DNA of 20,732 bases from the NCBI GenBank assembly GCA_900547305.1, contig URGH01000045.1, forward strand, positions 1 to 20,732, given 5' to 3'. The stretch is from an uncultured Oscillospiraceae bacterium (GTDB lineage: Bacteria > Bacillota > Clostridia > Oscillospirales > Acutalibacteraceae). Under the pieces are notes generated by a model. It worked only from the letters and a program-made list of their open reading frames with translations. It ran no database searches and was not told the DNA's origin. Shown piece by piece: positions 13,963 to 20,616 of this stretch (within the stretch, counting starts at the first letter, position 1; every line of letters starts with the position of its first letter). Position numbers and translations under genes: made by a program.

Positions 13963-14439
13963 TTGTTTGAAAAAGGCGAAAAAATTATATACGGTAAAAC
14001 CGGAGTGTGTGTTGTAGAGGATATTGCAGAAAGAGCGGTTCCCGGCGGAAAAAGGCTTTACTACACCTTGCGGCCGCTTTATCAGTCGGGCAATGTGATC
14101 TTTGCCCCGGCAGACAGCGATAAAATTTTTATGCGCCCAATTATTACCCGTAAGGACGCGGAAAAGCTGATTGAGGACGTTCCGAAAATCAGAGAAAACG
14201 CGCTGTCGGAGGAAATTTCCGATGAAACGGAAATTCGCAGTTGCAAGGAGCTTCTGTGCTTTGCAATAATGCTTTATGAGAGGCGCAAAGAGGCGCGCCG
14301 TATGAAACGCAAGCTCAGCTTTACATATGAAAATCGGCTGCACAGGGCAGAACAGGTGCTTTTCGGCGAGCTTGCCGCAGTTTTGGAAATTGAGCCCGAA
14401 AGCGTGCCTAAGCTGCTGTTTGCGGCAATTAAAGACTGA
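13963..14439 (+). CDS. CarD/CdnL-like transcriptional regulator
   Basis: A 158-residue protein with an N-terminal CarD/CdnL/TRCF RNA-polymerase-interacting domain (about 1-65: FEKGEKIIYGKTGVCVVEDIAER, then YYTLRPLYQSGNVIFAPADSDKIFMRPIIT) and a helical C-terminal part (about 70-158) with many charged residues (LYERRKEARRMKRKLSF). CarD-type proteins bind the RNA polymerase beta subunit and stabilise open promoter complexes, especially at rRNA promoters. The start is TTG at 13963 with AAGGGTG seven to eight bases upstream, giving the expected family N-terminus. It has its own promoter and a leader hairpin, and is followed 12 bp later by a membrane protein gene that may be co-transcribed. Confidence 0.88.
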   Translation: MFEKGEKIIYGKTGVCVVEDIAERAVPGGKRLYYTLRPLYQSGNVIFAPADSDKIFMRPIITRKDAEKLIEDVPKIRENALSEEISDETEIRSCKELLCFAIMLYERRKEARRMKRKLSFTYENRLHRAEQVLFGELAAVLEIEPESVPKLLFAAIKD

Positions 14440-14451
14440 AAGGAATTTTTT

Positions 14452-15429
14452 ATGACCGAACAGAAAAATCTTGAAACCTTAAGCGCCGAAATACTTGAAA
14501 CAGAGGAAAGAGAAGCCGAACGCTTTTCCTCATCACTTTATGAAAGGCTTGCACGTCAGAACAGTATGACCGCCGATGAGCAGGCGGCTTTGGCAGAGGA
14601 AGTGGCTAATGAGGTTAAGGCGCTTGAAAATACCTCAACCCGACTTAAAAAGGCGCATAAATGGGCTTTTGACCAAGTAGACGAGCTGCGCACAAGGCTG
14701 AAAGAGGGCAAAATGAGCGACAGCCGCGAGCTTATAATCCGCCGCGCCCCCGCAAATTCCGTTATCGACTACGAGGAAGAAAAAACCAAAAACTTTGCAG
14801 CGGGCGTCAATTTCTACAAAATCGCAATAATACTTATTTCGGGCAGCTTTGCGGGCGTTATTATTGAAATGCTGTGGTGTTTTATCCGCCACGGCTATTT
14901 TGAGAGCCGCGCGGGGCTTGTATACGGTCCGTTCAACCTGCTTTACGGCGTTGGTGCCACGGCGCTTACACTGCTGCTTTACCGCTACAGAAACCGCAGC
15001 TCCTCAATATCCTTTTTCGGCGGAATGATTATAGGCAGCGCGGTGGAATATCTGCTCTCATGGGCGCAGGAGACGCTTTTCGGCTCCACCTCGTGGGATT
15101 ACAGCGCCGTTCCGCTTAATATCAACGGCAGAATATGCCTTTTGTATTCGGTGTTTTGGGGGCTGCTCGGCGTTATGTGGATAAAAAGCATTTATCCGCG
15201 CGTTGCAAAGGTTATACTTAAAATACCCAATAAGGCGGGTAAAATAATAACCGTACTGTTTTCGATTTTTATTGTGTTCGACGGCATTATGAGCCTCGGC
15301 GCGGTTTGGCGCTGGTCAAAGCGTATTGAAAACAAGCCGGCAGCCTCGGCGGCAGATAAATTTTTTGATAACCGCTTTCCCGATTCCAGAATGGAAAAAA
15401 TATTTGCAAATATGGAATTTGACAAATAA
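14452..15429 (+). CDS. PF06541 family multi-pass membrane protein (putative ABC-type permease)
   Basis: A 325-residue protein. The first 115 residues are soluble, acidic and helical (likely coiled coil, about 1-90). The rest has about five hydrophobic segments starting near 122 (KIAIILISGSFAGVIIEMLW). The block FESRAGLVYGPFNLLYGVGA (150-169) and the following GSAVEYLLSWAQETLFGSTSWDYSAVPLNINGRICLLYSVFWGLLG are the hallmark of PF06541 (ABC_trans_CmpB), common in Clostridia. Members are called putative ABC permeases, but their role is not established, and no ATPase is adjacent. The long N-terminal coiled-coil extension is more than most family members carry. AAAGGAA lies before the ATG; the next features downstream are two strong hairpins. 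Confidence 0.82.
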   Translation: MTEQKNLETLSAEILETEEREAERFSSSLYERLARQNSMTADEQAALAEEVANEVKALENTSTRLKKAHKWAFDQVDELRTRLKEGKMSDSRELIIRRAPANSVIDYEEEKTKNFAAGVNFYKIAIILISGSFAGVIIEMLWCFIRHGYFESRAGLVYGPFNLLYGVGATALTLLLYRYRNRSSSISFFGGMIIGSAVEYLLSWAQETLFGSTSWDYSAVPLNINGRICLLYSVFWGLLGVMWIKSIYPRVAKVILKIPNKAGKIITVLFSIFIVFDGIMSLGAVWRWSKRIENKPAASAADKFFDNRFPDSRMEKIFANMEFDK

Positions 15430-15434
15430 AGAAC

Positions 15435-15506
15435 GAGCGCGTCTAAAAATTCGACGCGCTCCACTAAGCAAACGAAAAAATGCGGCGTTCACGCCGCATT
15501 TTTTCG
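15435..15506. terminator. Double hairpin, bidirectional terminator and inverted copy of the 13657-13854 ends
   Basis: GAGCGCGTC (15435-15443) pairs with GACGCGCTC (15453-15461). A second hairpin has a perfect 15-bp stem, CGAAAAAATGCGGCG (15473-15487) with CGCCGCATTTTTTCG (15492-15506), and a TTCA loop. The A-run and T-run on either side make it a good terminator in both directions, fitting the convergent genes. Read on the minus strand, the two hairpins match the first and last hairpins of 13657-13854. Confidence 0.85.
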
Positions 15507-15523
15507 TTTTTCTGCAGACCGAC

Positions 15524-15997
15524 TCATATATTAATTATTACGGGCATAATTCCGTTCTTTTCAATATCTATAACGGCATAGCTCTTCCCGCCCTCGCGCG
15601 GCTCTGCGCAGGAACCGGGATTCACAACGTACATTCCGTCCTCATATAATGTTTTTGAGACGTGGGTGTGTCCGTAAAGCGCAATATCACAGCCGGCGGT
15701 TCGGGCGGCGGAAATCAGCCTTTCGGTGCCGTATTTAACACCCAGGGTATGCCCGTGGGTAAAAAATATCCTGTGCCCCGCTACCTCCGCAATATCCGCG
15801 GCCGGATAAACGGAAAAAATATCGCAGTTTCCGCTGACTATATGAAAAACCATGTCGGGGTAAAAATTAATAATGTCCTCAATGTCTCCCGTCACGTCTC
15901 CCAAAAAGAAAACGTGGCGGGCGTTTTTCTGTGCGTTAAGTATTTTTCTTATATTTCCGCTTTTTCTGTGCGAATCGGAAATAACAACAATTCTCAT
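15524..15997 (-). CDS. YfcE/MJ0936-type metallophosphoesterase
   Basis: A 157-residue cytosolic phosphodiesterase of the calcineurin-like superfamily (Metallophos_2). Metal ligands are visible in order: Asp8 and His10 (ISDSH), Asp34 (FLGDV), Asn57 (SGNCD), His81 (FTHGHT) and His110/His112 (YGHTH). Relatives hydrolyse phosphodiester bonds with manganese or nickel; the physiological substrate is generally unknown. The length is typical and no ligand is missing. AGGTG lies seven bases before the ATG. It is divergent from the small-protein operon at 16056, with 58 bp between them, and convergent with the PF06541 gene, separated by a bidirectional terminator. Confidence 0.92.
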   Translation of the reverse strand: MRIVVISDSHRKSGNIRKILNAQKNARHVFFLGDVTGDIEDIINFYPDMVFHIVSGNCDIFSVYPAADIAEVAGHRIFFTHGHTLGVKYGTERLISAARTAGCDIALYGHTHVSKTLYEDGMYVVNPGSCAEPREGGKSYAVIDIEKNGIMPVIINI

Positions 15998-16055
15998 TAT
16001 AACACCTATTCTACAAAATTATTTTTTGACATAATATATAAAGGGGGTTAAAGCT

Positions 16056-16328
16056 ATGAACAACAACGATATTAACAGACAAAAACTTATTGACGCGCTG
16101 CTTGCGTCGTCCGGCGGGAAACTGAACCGCGACAGCATAAACCGCGCCGCAGACGGCAATGACGTATCACCGCTTATTAACAGTCTGTCGCCCGCCGACA
16201 GGGAAAAGCTGAACAAGGTTATGTCCGATAAGGAAAGCATGGAAAAGCTGCTTAAAAGCCCGCAGGCGCAGCTGATATTAAAATCGGTATTAAAGGGCGG
16301 AAAAAACGATGGACGAACTGGGCGATAA
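16056..16328 (+). CDS. Small soluble protein of unknown function, first of a three-gene set
   Basis: A 90-residue, highly charged, mostly helical protein with no signal or membrane segment. I do not recognise a named domain. Its second half has NKVMSDKESMEKLLKSPQAQLILKSVLKGG; the phrase DxESME followed by a helix and GG is echoed at the start of the next gene (LNDPESMERVKQMAQSLLGG), suggesting a shared short module. AAAGGGGG lies about nine bases before the ATG. The end overlaps the next gene by 20 bp. Spacing and shared motif indicate that the three genes act together. Confidence 0.75.
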   Translation: MNNNDINRQKLIDALLASSGGKLNRDSINRAADGNDVSPLINSLSPADREKLNKVMSDKESMEKLLKSPQAQLILKSVLKGGKNDGRTGR

Positions 16329-16665
16329 ACTTTCGGCAATACTGAACGACCCCGAAAGCATGGAACGTGTAAAGCAGATGGCTCAAAGCCTTTTGGGCGG
16401 AGAAGACGGCGGCACGGCGGTGCAAAATAACCCTGCGCCCCCTGCCGCGCTGCCCGCCGACGATATAAATATAAAGCAGATAGTTTCGCTTTTTTCCAAA
16501 ATGAAAAACACGGCTGATGACTCGCGCGTACAGCTGATTTACGCCCTGCGCCCGCATTTGAGCGAGGAGCGGCGCGCGCGTGCCGATACCGCTATTAAAC
16601 TGCTCAAGCTGCTTGATATGCTGCCGTTTATAAAGGAAAGCGGAATTTTGAAGGGGATTTTATGA
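16309..16665 (+). CDS. Small helical protein of unknown function, second of a three-gene set
   Basis: A 118-residue protein. An N-terminal helix-rich module (MDELGDKLSAILNDPESMERVKQMAQSLLGGE, 1-33), then a Pro/Ala-rich linker (about 42-52), then a C-terminal helical domain with SRVQLIYALRPHLSEERRARADTAIKLLKLLDMLPFI. The ALRPHLSEERRxRxDxAIKLLKL pattern looks conserved from memory of similar hypothetical proteins in gut Clostridia, but I know no function. It is cytosolic, with no membrane segment. It overlaps both neighbours (20 bp and 4 bp), so translation is coupled. Confidence 0.78.
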   Translation: MDELGDKLSAILNDPESMERVKQMAQSLLGGEDGGTAVQNNPAPPAALPADDINIKQIVSLFSKMKNTADDSRVQLIYALRPHLSEERRARADTAIKLLKLLDMLPFIKESGILKGIL

Positions 16666-17057
16666 GCGATAACGATTTTATGCGGCAGCAGCAGGCAGCT
16701 GTGGAAAGAATGCGCGAAATGAGCCGAAAGGCTGCCGAAACCCCGGAGCAGCCCATGCCGCCCGTGCCGCCGTTTGTAAGGCTGCAAAACAGGCAGAGCG
16801 GGGCGCAGAACCAAAGCTCGCCCGCGCCTCGGCGGCAAGACACGCCGCCCCGACCGCAAAGCGCGCCCGTGACGGAAGAAACACACGCAGAAGACTTCCC
16901 TTTTCCCGCCCGTAAAGGCGGGCTTTCCTCGCTGCCGTTTTTGGATATGCTAGGCAGTGACGGCGACCTTCCGCTGATTATAGGTCTGCTGCTTATTCTC
17001 TTCAGCGAGAAGGCGGATAAAAAACTGCTTTTTGCACTGATTTATATATTATTATAG
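16662..17057 (+). CDS. Small protein with proline-rich linker and hydrophobic C-terminus, third of a three-gene set
   Basis: A 131-residue protein. Residues 1-30 are helical and charged (FMRQQQAAVERMREMSRKAAE), 30-85 are low-complexity and rich in Pro, Gln and Arg, and 95-131 are hydrophobic (LPLIIGLLLILF, a short SEKADKK turn, LLFALIYILL), consistent with a C-terminal helical hairpin in the membrane. No signal peptide and no recognised domain. It could anchor the two soluble partners encoded just upstream to the membrane; this is inference from gene order. The ATG overlaps the previous stop by 4 bp and has AAGGGGA upstream. A modest hairpin follows at 17072. Confidence 0.75.
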   Translation: MSDNDFMRQQQAAVERMREMSRKAAETPEQPMPPVPPFVRLQNRQSGAQNQSSPAPRRQDTPPRPQSAPVTEETHAEDFPFPARKGGLSSLPFLDMLGSDGDLPLIIGLLLILFSEKADKKLLFALIYILL

Positions 17058-17071
17058 TCATAAATTGTTGG

Positions 17072-17103
17072 AAATTCAAGGAATATTTTCTTGCAATTTT
17101 TGC
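17072..17103 (+). terminator. Possible terminator after the small-protein operon
   Basis: AAATTCAAG (17072-17080) pairs with CTTG-C-AATTT (17090-17099), with one bulged C, and is followed by TTTG. The stem is AT-rich, so this is a weak call. Confidence 0.35.
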
Positions 17104-17140
17104 TTTATGTAAACTCGGACAACCTCAAAAGTTTTCCCAC

Positions 17141-17265
17141 TTATCCACCGTTATATCCACAGTTACACACACTTTCAAACGAAAAAATCGGCTTTTCAAG
17201 GCTTTTTCGGTGGATAACTGTGTTTATAAGTTGGATAAATGTTTATTCATAATAAAATGAATAAA
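17141..17265. other. Cluster of DnaA-box-like 9-mers beside an AT-rich inverted repeat
   Basis: Against the consensus TTATCCACA: TTATCCACC at 17141-17149 and ATATCCACA at 17153-17161 on the plus strand; on the minus strand TTATCCACC at 17217-17209, TTATAAACA at 17229-17221 and TTATCCAAC at 17238-17230. Three have one mismatch and two have two. The outer pair forms a 10-bp inverted repeat (TTATCCACCG/CGGTGGATAA). An AT-rich inverted repeat TTTATTCAT-N6-ATGAATAAA (17242-17265) follows. The region lies between convergent genes, so it should not contain their promoters. Confidence 0.6.
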
Positions 17266-17304
17266 AAAATTATGTAAAGTATTCGTCAAAATTCGACTTT
17301 AATT

Positions 17305-17994
17305 TCACCCGCGTTTCATGGCGCGCAGTTTTTTCTTATCCGCGTCGGATACACGGCGCGATTCCAGCATTTTTTGAATAGATTTGTTATAGGTCCAATC
17401 ATCAAAGCCGCAGGTTTCAAGAAAACGGTAGGTTTTATCGCGGTACTTTGCCATAGCCGTGGCGGTGCACCAGGCTGCCGCCATCTTATAATAATACTCA
17501 TCATTGTGCGCTGTGCGCAGAGCCGCAAAAACGCGGTCGATATATTCGTCGTTTAAATAGTGCGACATCATTGTAACAACCGCTATGCGCATATAATAGG
17601 TCTCGCCCGAGGCAAGGTAGCCCGTGAGTTGTTCCCACACCTCAGACGGGTGCTTTTCGCACTGCTTAAAGGATTGGCAGAGTATATCGCAGGTTGACCA
17701 GTTATCAATGTGCCGCGCGGCTTTATCAAAGTATTTTATAAGCGTGTTTATATCCGCCCTTGTTTTACCGAGTACATAAGCGTATAAAAAGCACATTTCC
17801 ATGCTTGAAAAATCGCAGCAATCCAAAAACAGCACGCCCTCTCCCCTTTTTACAATTTCCGCCGCCATGGTGCGGAGAGCCGGCAGACGCACGCCTATAA
17901 GCGGCGTAGAGGTTTCGGGTATCAGCTTTTTTGAAAAATCACGGTAGCCACCCTCCGCTTTTGAGTCCAATTCTTTTTTTATATCATCAATCAT
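17305..17994 (-). CDS. DNA alkylation repair protein, AlkD-like
   Basis: A 229-residue all-helical HEAT-like repeat protein of the DNA_alkylation family (PF08713). AlkD-type glycosylases remove bulky or positively charged alkylated bases without flipping them. Recognisable blocks are IPETSTPLIGVRLPALRTMAAEI near residue 27-48, HIDNWSTCDILCQSF around 92-106, the region where AlkD carries its key Asp and Trp, and YYKMAAAWCTATAMAKY near 170. I chose ATG at 17994, with GGGAAGTG about six bases upstream. The reading frame stays open 102 bases further, but that extension runs into the GC-rich repeat at 18071-18146 and has no ribosome site. It is convergent with the small-protein operon across the DnaA-box region. 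Confidence 0.9.
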   Translation of the reverse strand: MIDDIKKELDSKAEGGYRDFSKKLIPETSTPLIGVRLPALRTMAAEIVKRGEGVLFLDCCDFSSMEMCFLYAYVLGKTRADINTLIKYFDKAARHIDNWSTCDILCQSFKQCEKHPSEVWEQLTGYLASGETYYMRIAVVTMMSHYLNDEYIDRVFAALRTAHNDEYYYKMAAAWCTATAMAKYRDKTYRFLETCGFDDWTYNKSIQKMLESRRVSDADKKKLRAMKRG

Positions 17995-18070
17995 TTTTTC
18001 ACTTCCCGAAATTAAAACAGATAAAAATAAAAAATCCCGTACACTCTTAGGCTCCTTCTGACGAGGGTTG

Positions 18071-18146
18071 CTCCCCACGGTGTGGGGAGACGTCAACGCA
18101 GTTGACAGAGGGGACCGCCGCCGTCAGTGGCTGTCGAGTGTAACGA
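18071..18146 (+). repeat. GC-rich palindromic intergenic repeat
   Basis: It contains the hairpin CTCCCCAC-GGT-GTGGGGAG (18071-18089), a second hairpin GTCAAC-GCA-GTTGAC (18092-18106), then a GC-rich block and GACTGAGGG. From 18080, about 49 bases are identical to the reverse complement of the window's right end (20684-20732). The repeat may extend outward on both sides. It sits between the alkD start and the yabE-like stop and could help end yabE transcripts. Confidence 0.8.
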
Positions 18147-18223
18147 GACTGAGGGAGAGAAAAGTTAAGACATTTACACATTCTCTTTCCGTCAAGGCTT
18201 AAATAATAACTGTGCTCTCAGCA

Positions 18224-19309
18224 TTATTCAAGTATATAAATTTCAACATTGCGAACGCCGAAAGCAACGCATGCGCTGCGGGTGGACATAAACAGGTCAA
18301 CACCCGTGGGGTGGCTGTTTACAAATCCGCCGGTATCGGCCGCTACGGCATAGCCGTAAATAAAGCTGCCGTCCGCCGTTCTTATATACATCTTGGTACC
18401 GTAGGGTATTACCTTGGGGTTTACGGCTATATAGCCGGGCTGCGGTGCTACGCCTGTGGCGCAGTTATTTCCCGTGTAGGTGTACGCCGTGGCGCGGGAC
18501 ACCATTTTGGACTTGTATTTAAGCGGTACGCCGTTTTTATCAAATTCTATATTAAGAGCGGGGGTAAGGGTTGAAACGCCCTTAAAGGACGAATTGTCAG
18601 CCGTGGCGGTGCTTTTTGCCGCCGCTTTTTTCGTTCCGATGATTTTTTTGCCGTTTACGGCGCTTTTAACCACTTCTTCACCTGTTACGGTGCGCCCCGA
18701 CGATACGCCGTTTACTATCTTTTCGGTGTAGCTTACACGCTTTTCGCCGTCAACGCCCGTTTCCACCGTTTCGCTGCCCGCCGCCTTTGCCGCGGAATAA
18801 ACGGTTTCAAGCGTGTGGGGTATAACCTCGGTGTAGCTGCCGTCTACATATTCTATATCGGTGTAATCAATATAAACCGTATCCGAAACCACGGTTTCAG
18901 CCGACGGTTCGATAAAATCATGCTCATCGGGGGTGAAGCCCGCCTTGGTCAACGCGTCAAGAACCGTACCGCCCGTAAACTCAACCTCAAGCGTGTTATC
19001 GCCCACGGTAATAAACACGGGGAAAGAATAAGCAATTTCGACCGTTGTAAGGTGGTTTTCCACCTTTGTTTTCATTATTTGGTAACGCTCCGACTTTAAT
19101 TTAAGACCGGAAAGTATATTAGCAACATTTGCGTTTACCGAACGCACGGTGTATGTCTTCTCGCCGTCAAACACCTTTACGGTATTGAGCGAAAAGCCGA
19201 GTAAAGTAATAACCGCTATTGTGAACGCGGTCATAGCCGCTATACACCTTACGCGCGTCTGTCTTATGAAGTCGGGATCCGACAGACGATACTTTATTTT
19301 TTCTAACAT
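18224..19309 (-). CDS. YabE-like cell-wall protein with DUF348, G5 and 3D domains
   Basis: A 361-residue exported protein. After a short cytoplasmic tail, one hydrophobic segment (about 18-40, MTAFTIAVITLLGFSL) serves as signal or anchor. Next are ubiquitin-like DUF348 repeats (about 45-150), a G5 domain (about 155-225, with TEKIVNGVSSGRTVTGEEVVKSAVNGKKIIGTK), a linker, and a C-terminal 3D domain (about 265-361; SRATAYTYTGNNCATG through AADTGGFVNSHPTGVDLFM) with conserved aspartates. Related YabE/YocH/Rpf-like proteins act on peptidoglycan. The ATG at 19309 was chosen because AAAGGAG lies seven bases upstream; the frame opens ten codons earlier without a ribosome site. It has a near-perfect promoter and an upstream WalR-box-like array, fitting a cell-wall stress gene. 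Confidence 0.9.
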   Translation of the reverse strand: MLEKIKYRLSDPDFIRQTRVRCIAAMTAFTIAVITLLGFSLNTVKVFDGEKTYTVRSVNANVANILSGLKLKSERYQIMKTKVENHLTTVEIAYSFPVFITVGDNTLEVEFTGGTVLDALTKAGFTPDEHDFIEPSAETVVSDTVYIDYTDIEYVDGSYTEVIPHTLETVYSAAKAAGSETVETGVDGEKRVSYTEKIVNGVSSGRTVTGEEVVKSAVNGKKIIGTKKAAAKSTATADNSSFKGVSTLTPALNIEFDKNGVPLKYKSKMVSRATAYTYTGNNCATGVAPQPGYIAVNPKVIPYGTKMYIRTADGSFIYGYAVAADTGGFVNSHPTGVDLFMSTRSACVAFGVRNVEIYILE

Positions 19310-19349
19310 CAAATGACTCCTTTGAATCAAATCTCGCAAGCCGAGGCAT

Positions 19350-19378
19350 ATTATAAACCCTTAAAGCCACAATGTCAA
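19350..19378 (-). promoter_or_regulatory. Consensus vegetative promoter of the yabE-like gene
   Basis: Read on the minus strand: TTGACA (19378-19373), a 17-bp spacer and TATAAT (19355-19350). This is an exact match to the sigma-A consensus in both boxes and spacing. The expected start near 19343 gives a leader of about 34 bases. Confidence 0.9.
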
Positions 19379-19413
19379 AGTTTCAAAAAGTCGCATTTTT
19401 GGTCAAAATGACG

Positions 19414-19462
19414 GTTAAAAAGCGGTTACAAAAAGGTTACAAAGCTGTAACCTTTTTGTAAG
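19414..19462. promoter_or_regulatory. WalR(YycF)-box-like direct repeats in inverted arrangement
   Basis: On the minus strand: TGTAAC (19441-19436), N5, TGTAAC (19430-19425), N5, TTTAAC (19419-19414). On the plus strand: TGTAAC (19446-19451), N5, TGTAAG (19457-19462). The WalR consensus is TGTWAH-N5-TGTWAH. The facing copies create a perfect 16-bp inverted repeat with a 4-base loop (19426-19461). The rest of the 327-bp gap between the yabE-like start and the gene ending at 19637 (19463-19636) shows nothing else I can name. Confidence 0.7.
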
Positions 19463-19636
19463 GGGACTTTTCTTGACATTTTTTTACATAAAACTTGTGC
19501 AACCCTACAAAATCGCATAAAGTGGCGCAGCGGACAGCCTGTACACTTCTATTTTACACCAAAAGTGGGGGATATATTCATTTTTTCAAAATAAAAGCAC
19601 AATATAAGGAAAAAAACAGTAAAAAAAATTTTTTGC

Positions 19637-20128
19637 CTATCCGCTTATAAAAACCGTTTTAACGCCCTTTGCGGCGGCGTATCTTACGGTATTGGCAGTC
19701 CCGCTTTTCTCCCCGTTGAACACGGCTATTACTCTTGCGGCATGGTCTACCATCCACTCGTTCCGCGTCTGAAAACAGCCCCTGCCGTATCCGGCGCATA
19801 CATATTTAATATAGTCCGCCCCTTTTAAAACAGCTCTGTACTTTATTCTCCAGTAAATATTCCAGTTTTCCTCAAACCCTTTATAGGGGCAGGCGCAAAT
19901 AAGCCGTATATCCTTACCGTCGGCACGCAGCTGCAATACAATTTCCGCCGCCCAGATATCCACGCCGCGCGCCATTCCCGAAATAAACACATTAAAGCCC
20001 TCGTCTACGGCACATAAAATCTCTTTTTTTAAATCCTTTACTATTTCCGGCTTAGCCCTGTGCAGTTTTTCGGGGCGGTGACCCGTAAAACAAACTCTGT
20101 GTAATCTTTTTTCTTTTTCGGTTAACAT
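19637..20128 (-). CDS. SLOG-family protein, DUF1273/YpsA-like
   Basis: A 163-residue protein of the DUF1273/YpsA branch (PF06908) of the SLOG Rossmann-like superfamily, thought to bind nucleotides or nucleotide-derived ligands. Marks are RVCFTGHRPEKL at the start of the fold, FISGMARGVDIWAAEIVL (about 48-65), the glycine-rich ligand loop, CPYKGFEENW (about 80-90) and NGEKSGTANTVRYAAAKG near the end. The ATG at 20128 is preceded by GGAG nine bases upstream; the upstream in-frame TTG would place that ribosome site inside the gene. It is divergent from an XRE regulator with shared operators. YpsA-like proteins are linked to cell division or stress in Bacillus, and SLOG proteins also occur in defence systems; the role here is unknown. 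Confidence 0.88.
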   Translation of the reverse strand: MLTEKEKRLHRVCFTGHRPEKLHRAKPEIVKDLKKEILCAVDEGFNVFISGMARGVDIWAAEIVLQLRADGKDIRLICACPYKGFEENWNIYWRIKYRAVLKGADYIKYVCAGYGRGCFQTRNEWMVDHAARVIAVFNGEKSGTANTVRYAAAKGVKTVFISG

Positions 20129-20184
20129 TATACTCAGCTCCAATTCAATACTATAAATATAAAAATTTTCATAACAGTGCTTAT

Positions 20185-20254
20185 AGTATACATCATTGAA
20201 AAATAAATATCAATAGTCTATGGCGTGTCATAAATAATACTAATAGACTATGAT
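20185..20254. promoter_or_regulatory. Divergent control region of the SLOG and XRE genes with paired operators
   Basis: Minus-strand promoter: TTGATA (20213-20208), a 17-bp spacer and TATACT (20190-20185). Plus-strand candidate: TGTCAT (20226-20231), a 17-bp spacer and TATGAT (20249-20254), a weak match. Two 11-bp sites, AATAGTCTATG (20212-20222) and AATAGACTATG (20242-20252), each palindromic as ATAG-N-CTAT, are exactly 30 bp apart. One touches the minus-strand -35 and the other overlaps the plus-strand -10. Confidence 0.75.
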
Positions 20255-20268
20255 ATAGAGGTGATTAT

Positions 20269-20607
20269 ATGAGTGATTTGGCAGAAAAAATCGGTCAGCG
20301 CATCAGAAATTACAGAACGCAGCTTGGTTTGAGTCAGGAAAAGCTGGCAGAGCTTTCGGGTTGTCATCCGACATATATAGGTCAGTTGGAGCGCGGTGAA
20401 AAGAACGCAACCTTGGAAAGTATTGATAAGGTTGCCGTTTCTTTAAATATATCTTTATCAAAGCTCTTTGAAAACCTCGGCAGTATTGATACAGCCGAAC
20501 GCAACATTCCGCTTGAGGGATATGAATTTCTGTTATCCAAAAATAAAAAAGAGCAAGAGCAAATAATTAAATTCATTCACGAATTGGATGAATACAAAAA
20601 CAGTTGA
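20269..20607 (+). CDS. XRE-family transcriptional regulator
   Basis: A 112-residue regulator. Residues 8-65 form a Cro/CI-type HTH (IGQRIRNYRTQLGLSQEKLAELSGCHPTYIGQLERGEKNATLESIDKVAVSLNISLSKLF), close to the subgroup associated with restriction-modification and metabolic repressors. The C-terminal helix (about 80-112, rich in Lys and Glu) probably aids dimerisation. GAGGTG lies six bases before the ATG. The divergent gene encodes a SLOG protein, and the intervening operators suggest joint control. The 3' flank is the same heptamer-rich repeat that follows the other XRE gene at 127-351. Confidence 0.92.
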   Translation: MSDLAEKIGQRIRNYRTQLGLSQEKLAELSGCHPTYIGQLERGEKNATLESIDKVAVSLNISLSKLFENLGSIDTAERNIPLEGYEFLLSKNKKEQEQIIKFIHELDEYKNS

Positions 20608-20616
20608 AAATACCCA

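Noticed and set aside
17141..17265. Chromosomal origin of replication
   Set aside because: No dnaA, dnaN, recF, gyrB or rpmH nearby, and several boxes have mismatches. Kept only as a DnaA-box cluster.
17995..18096. 34-residue N-terminal extension of the AlkD-like protein
   Set aside because: The extension is read through the GC-rich repeat and lacks a ribosome site. ATG 17994 fits the family start.
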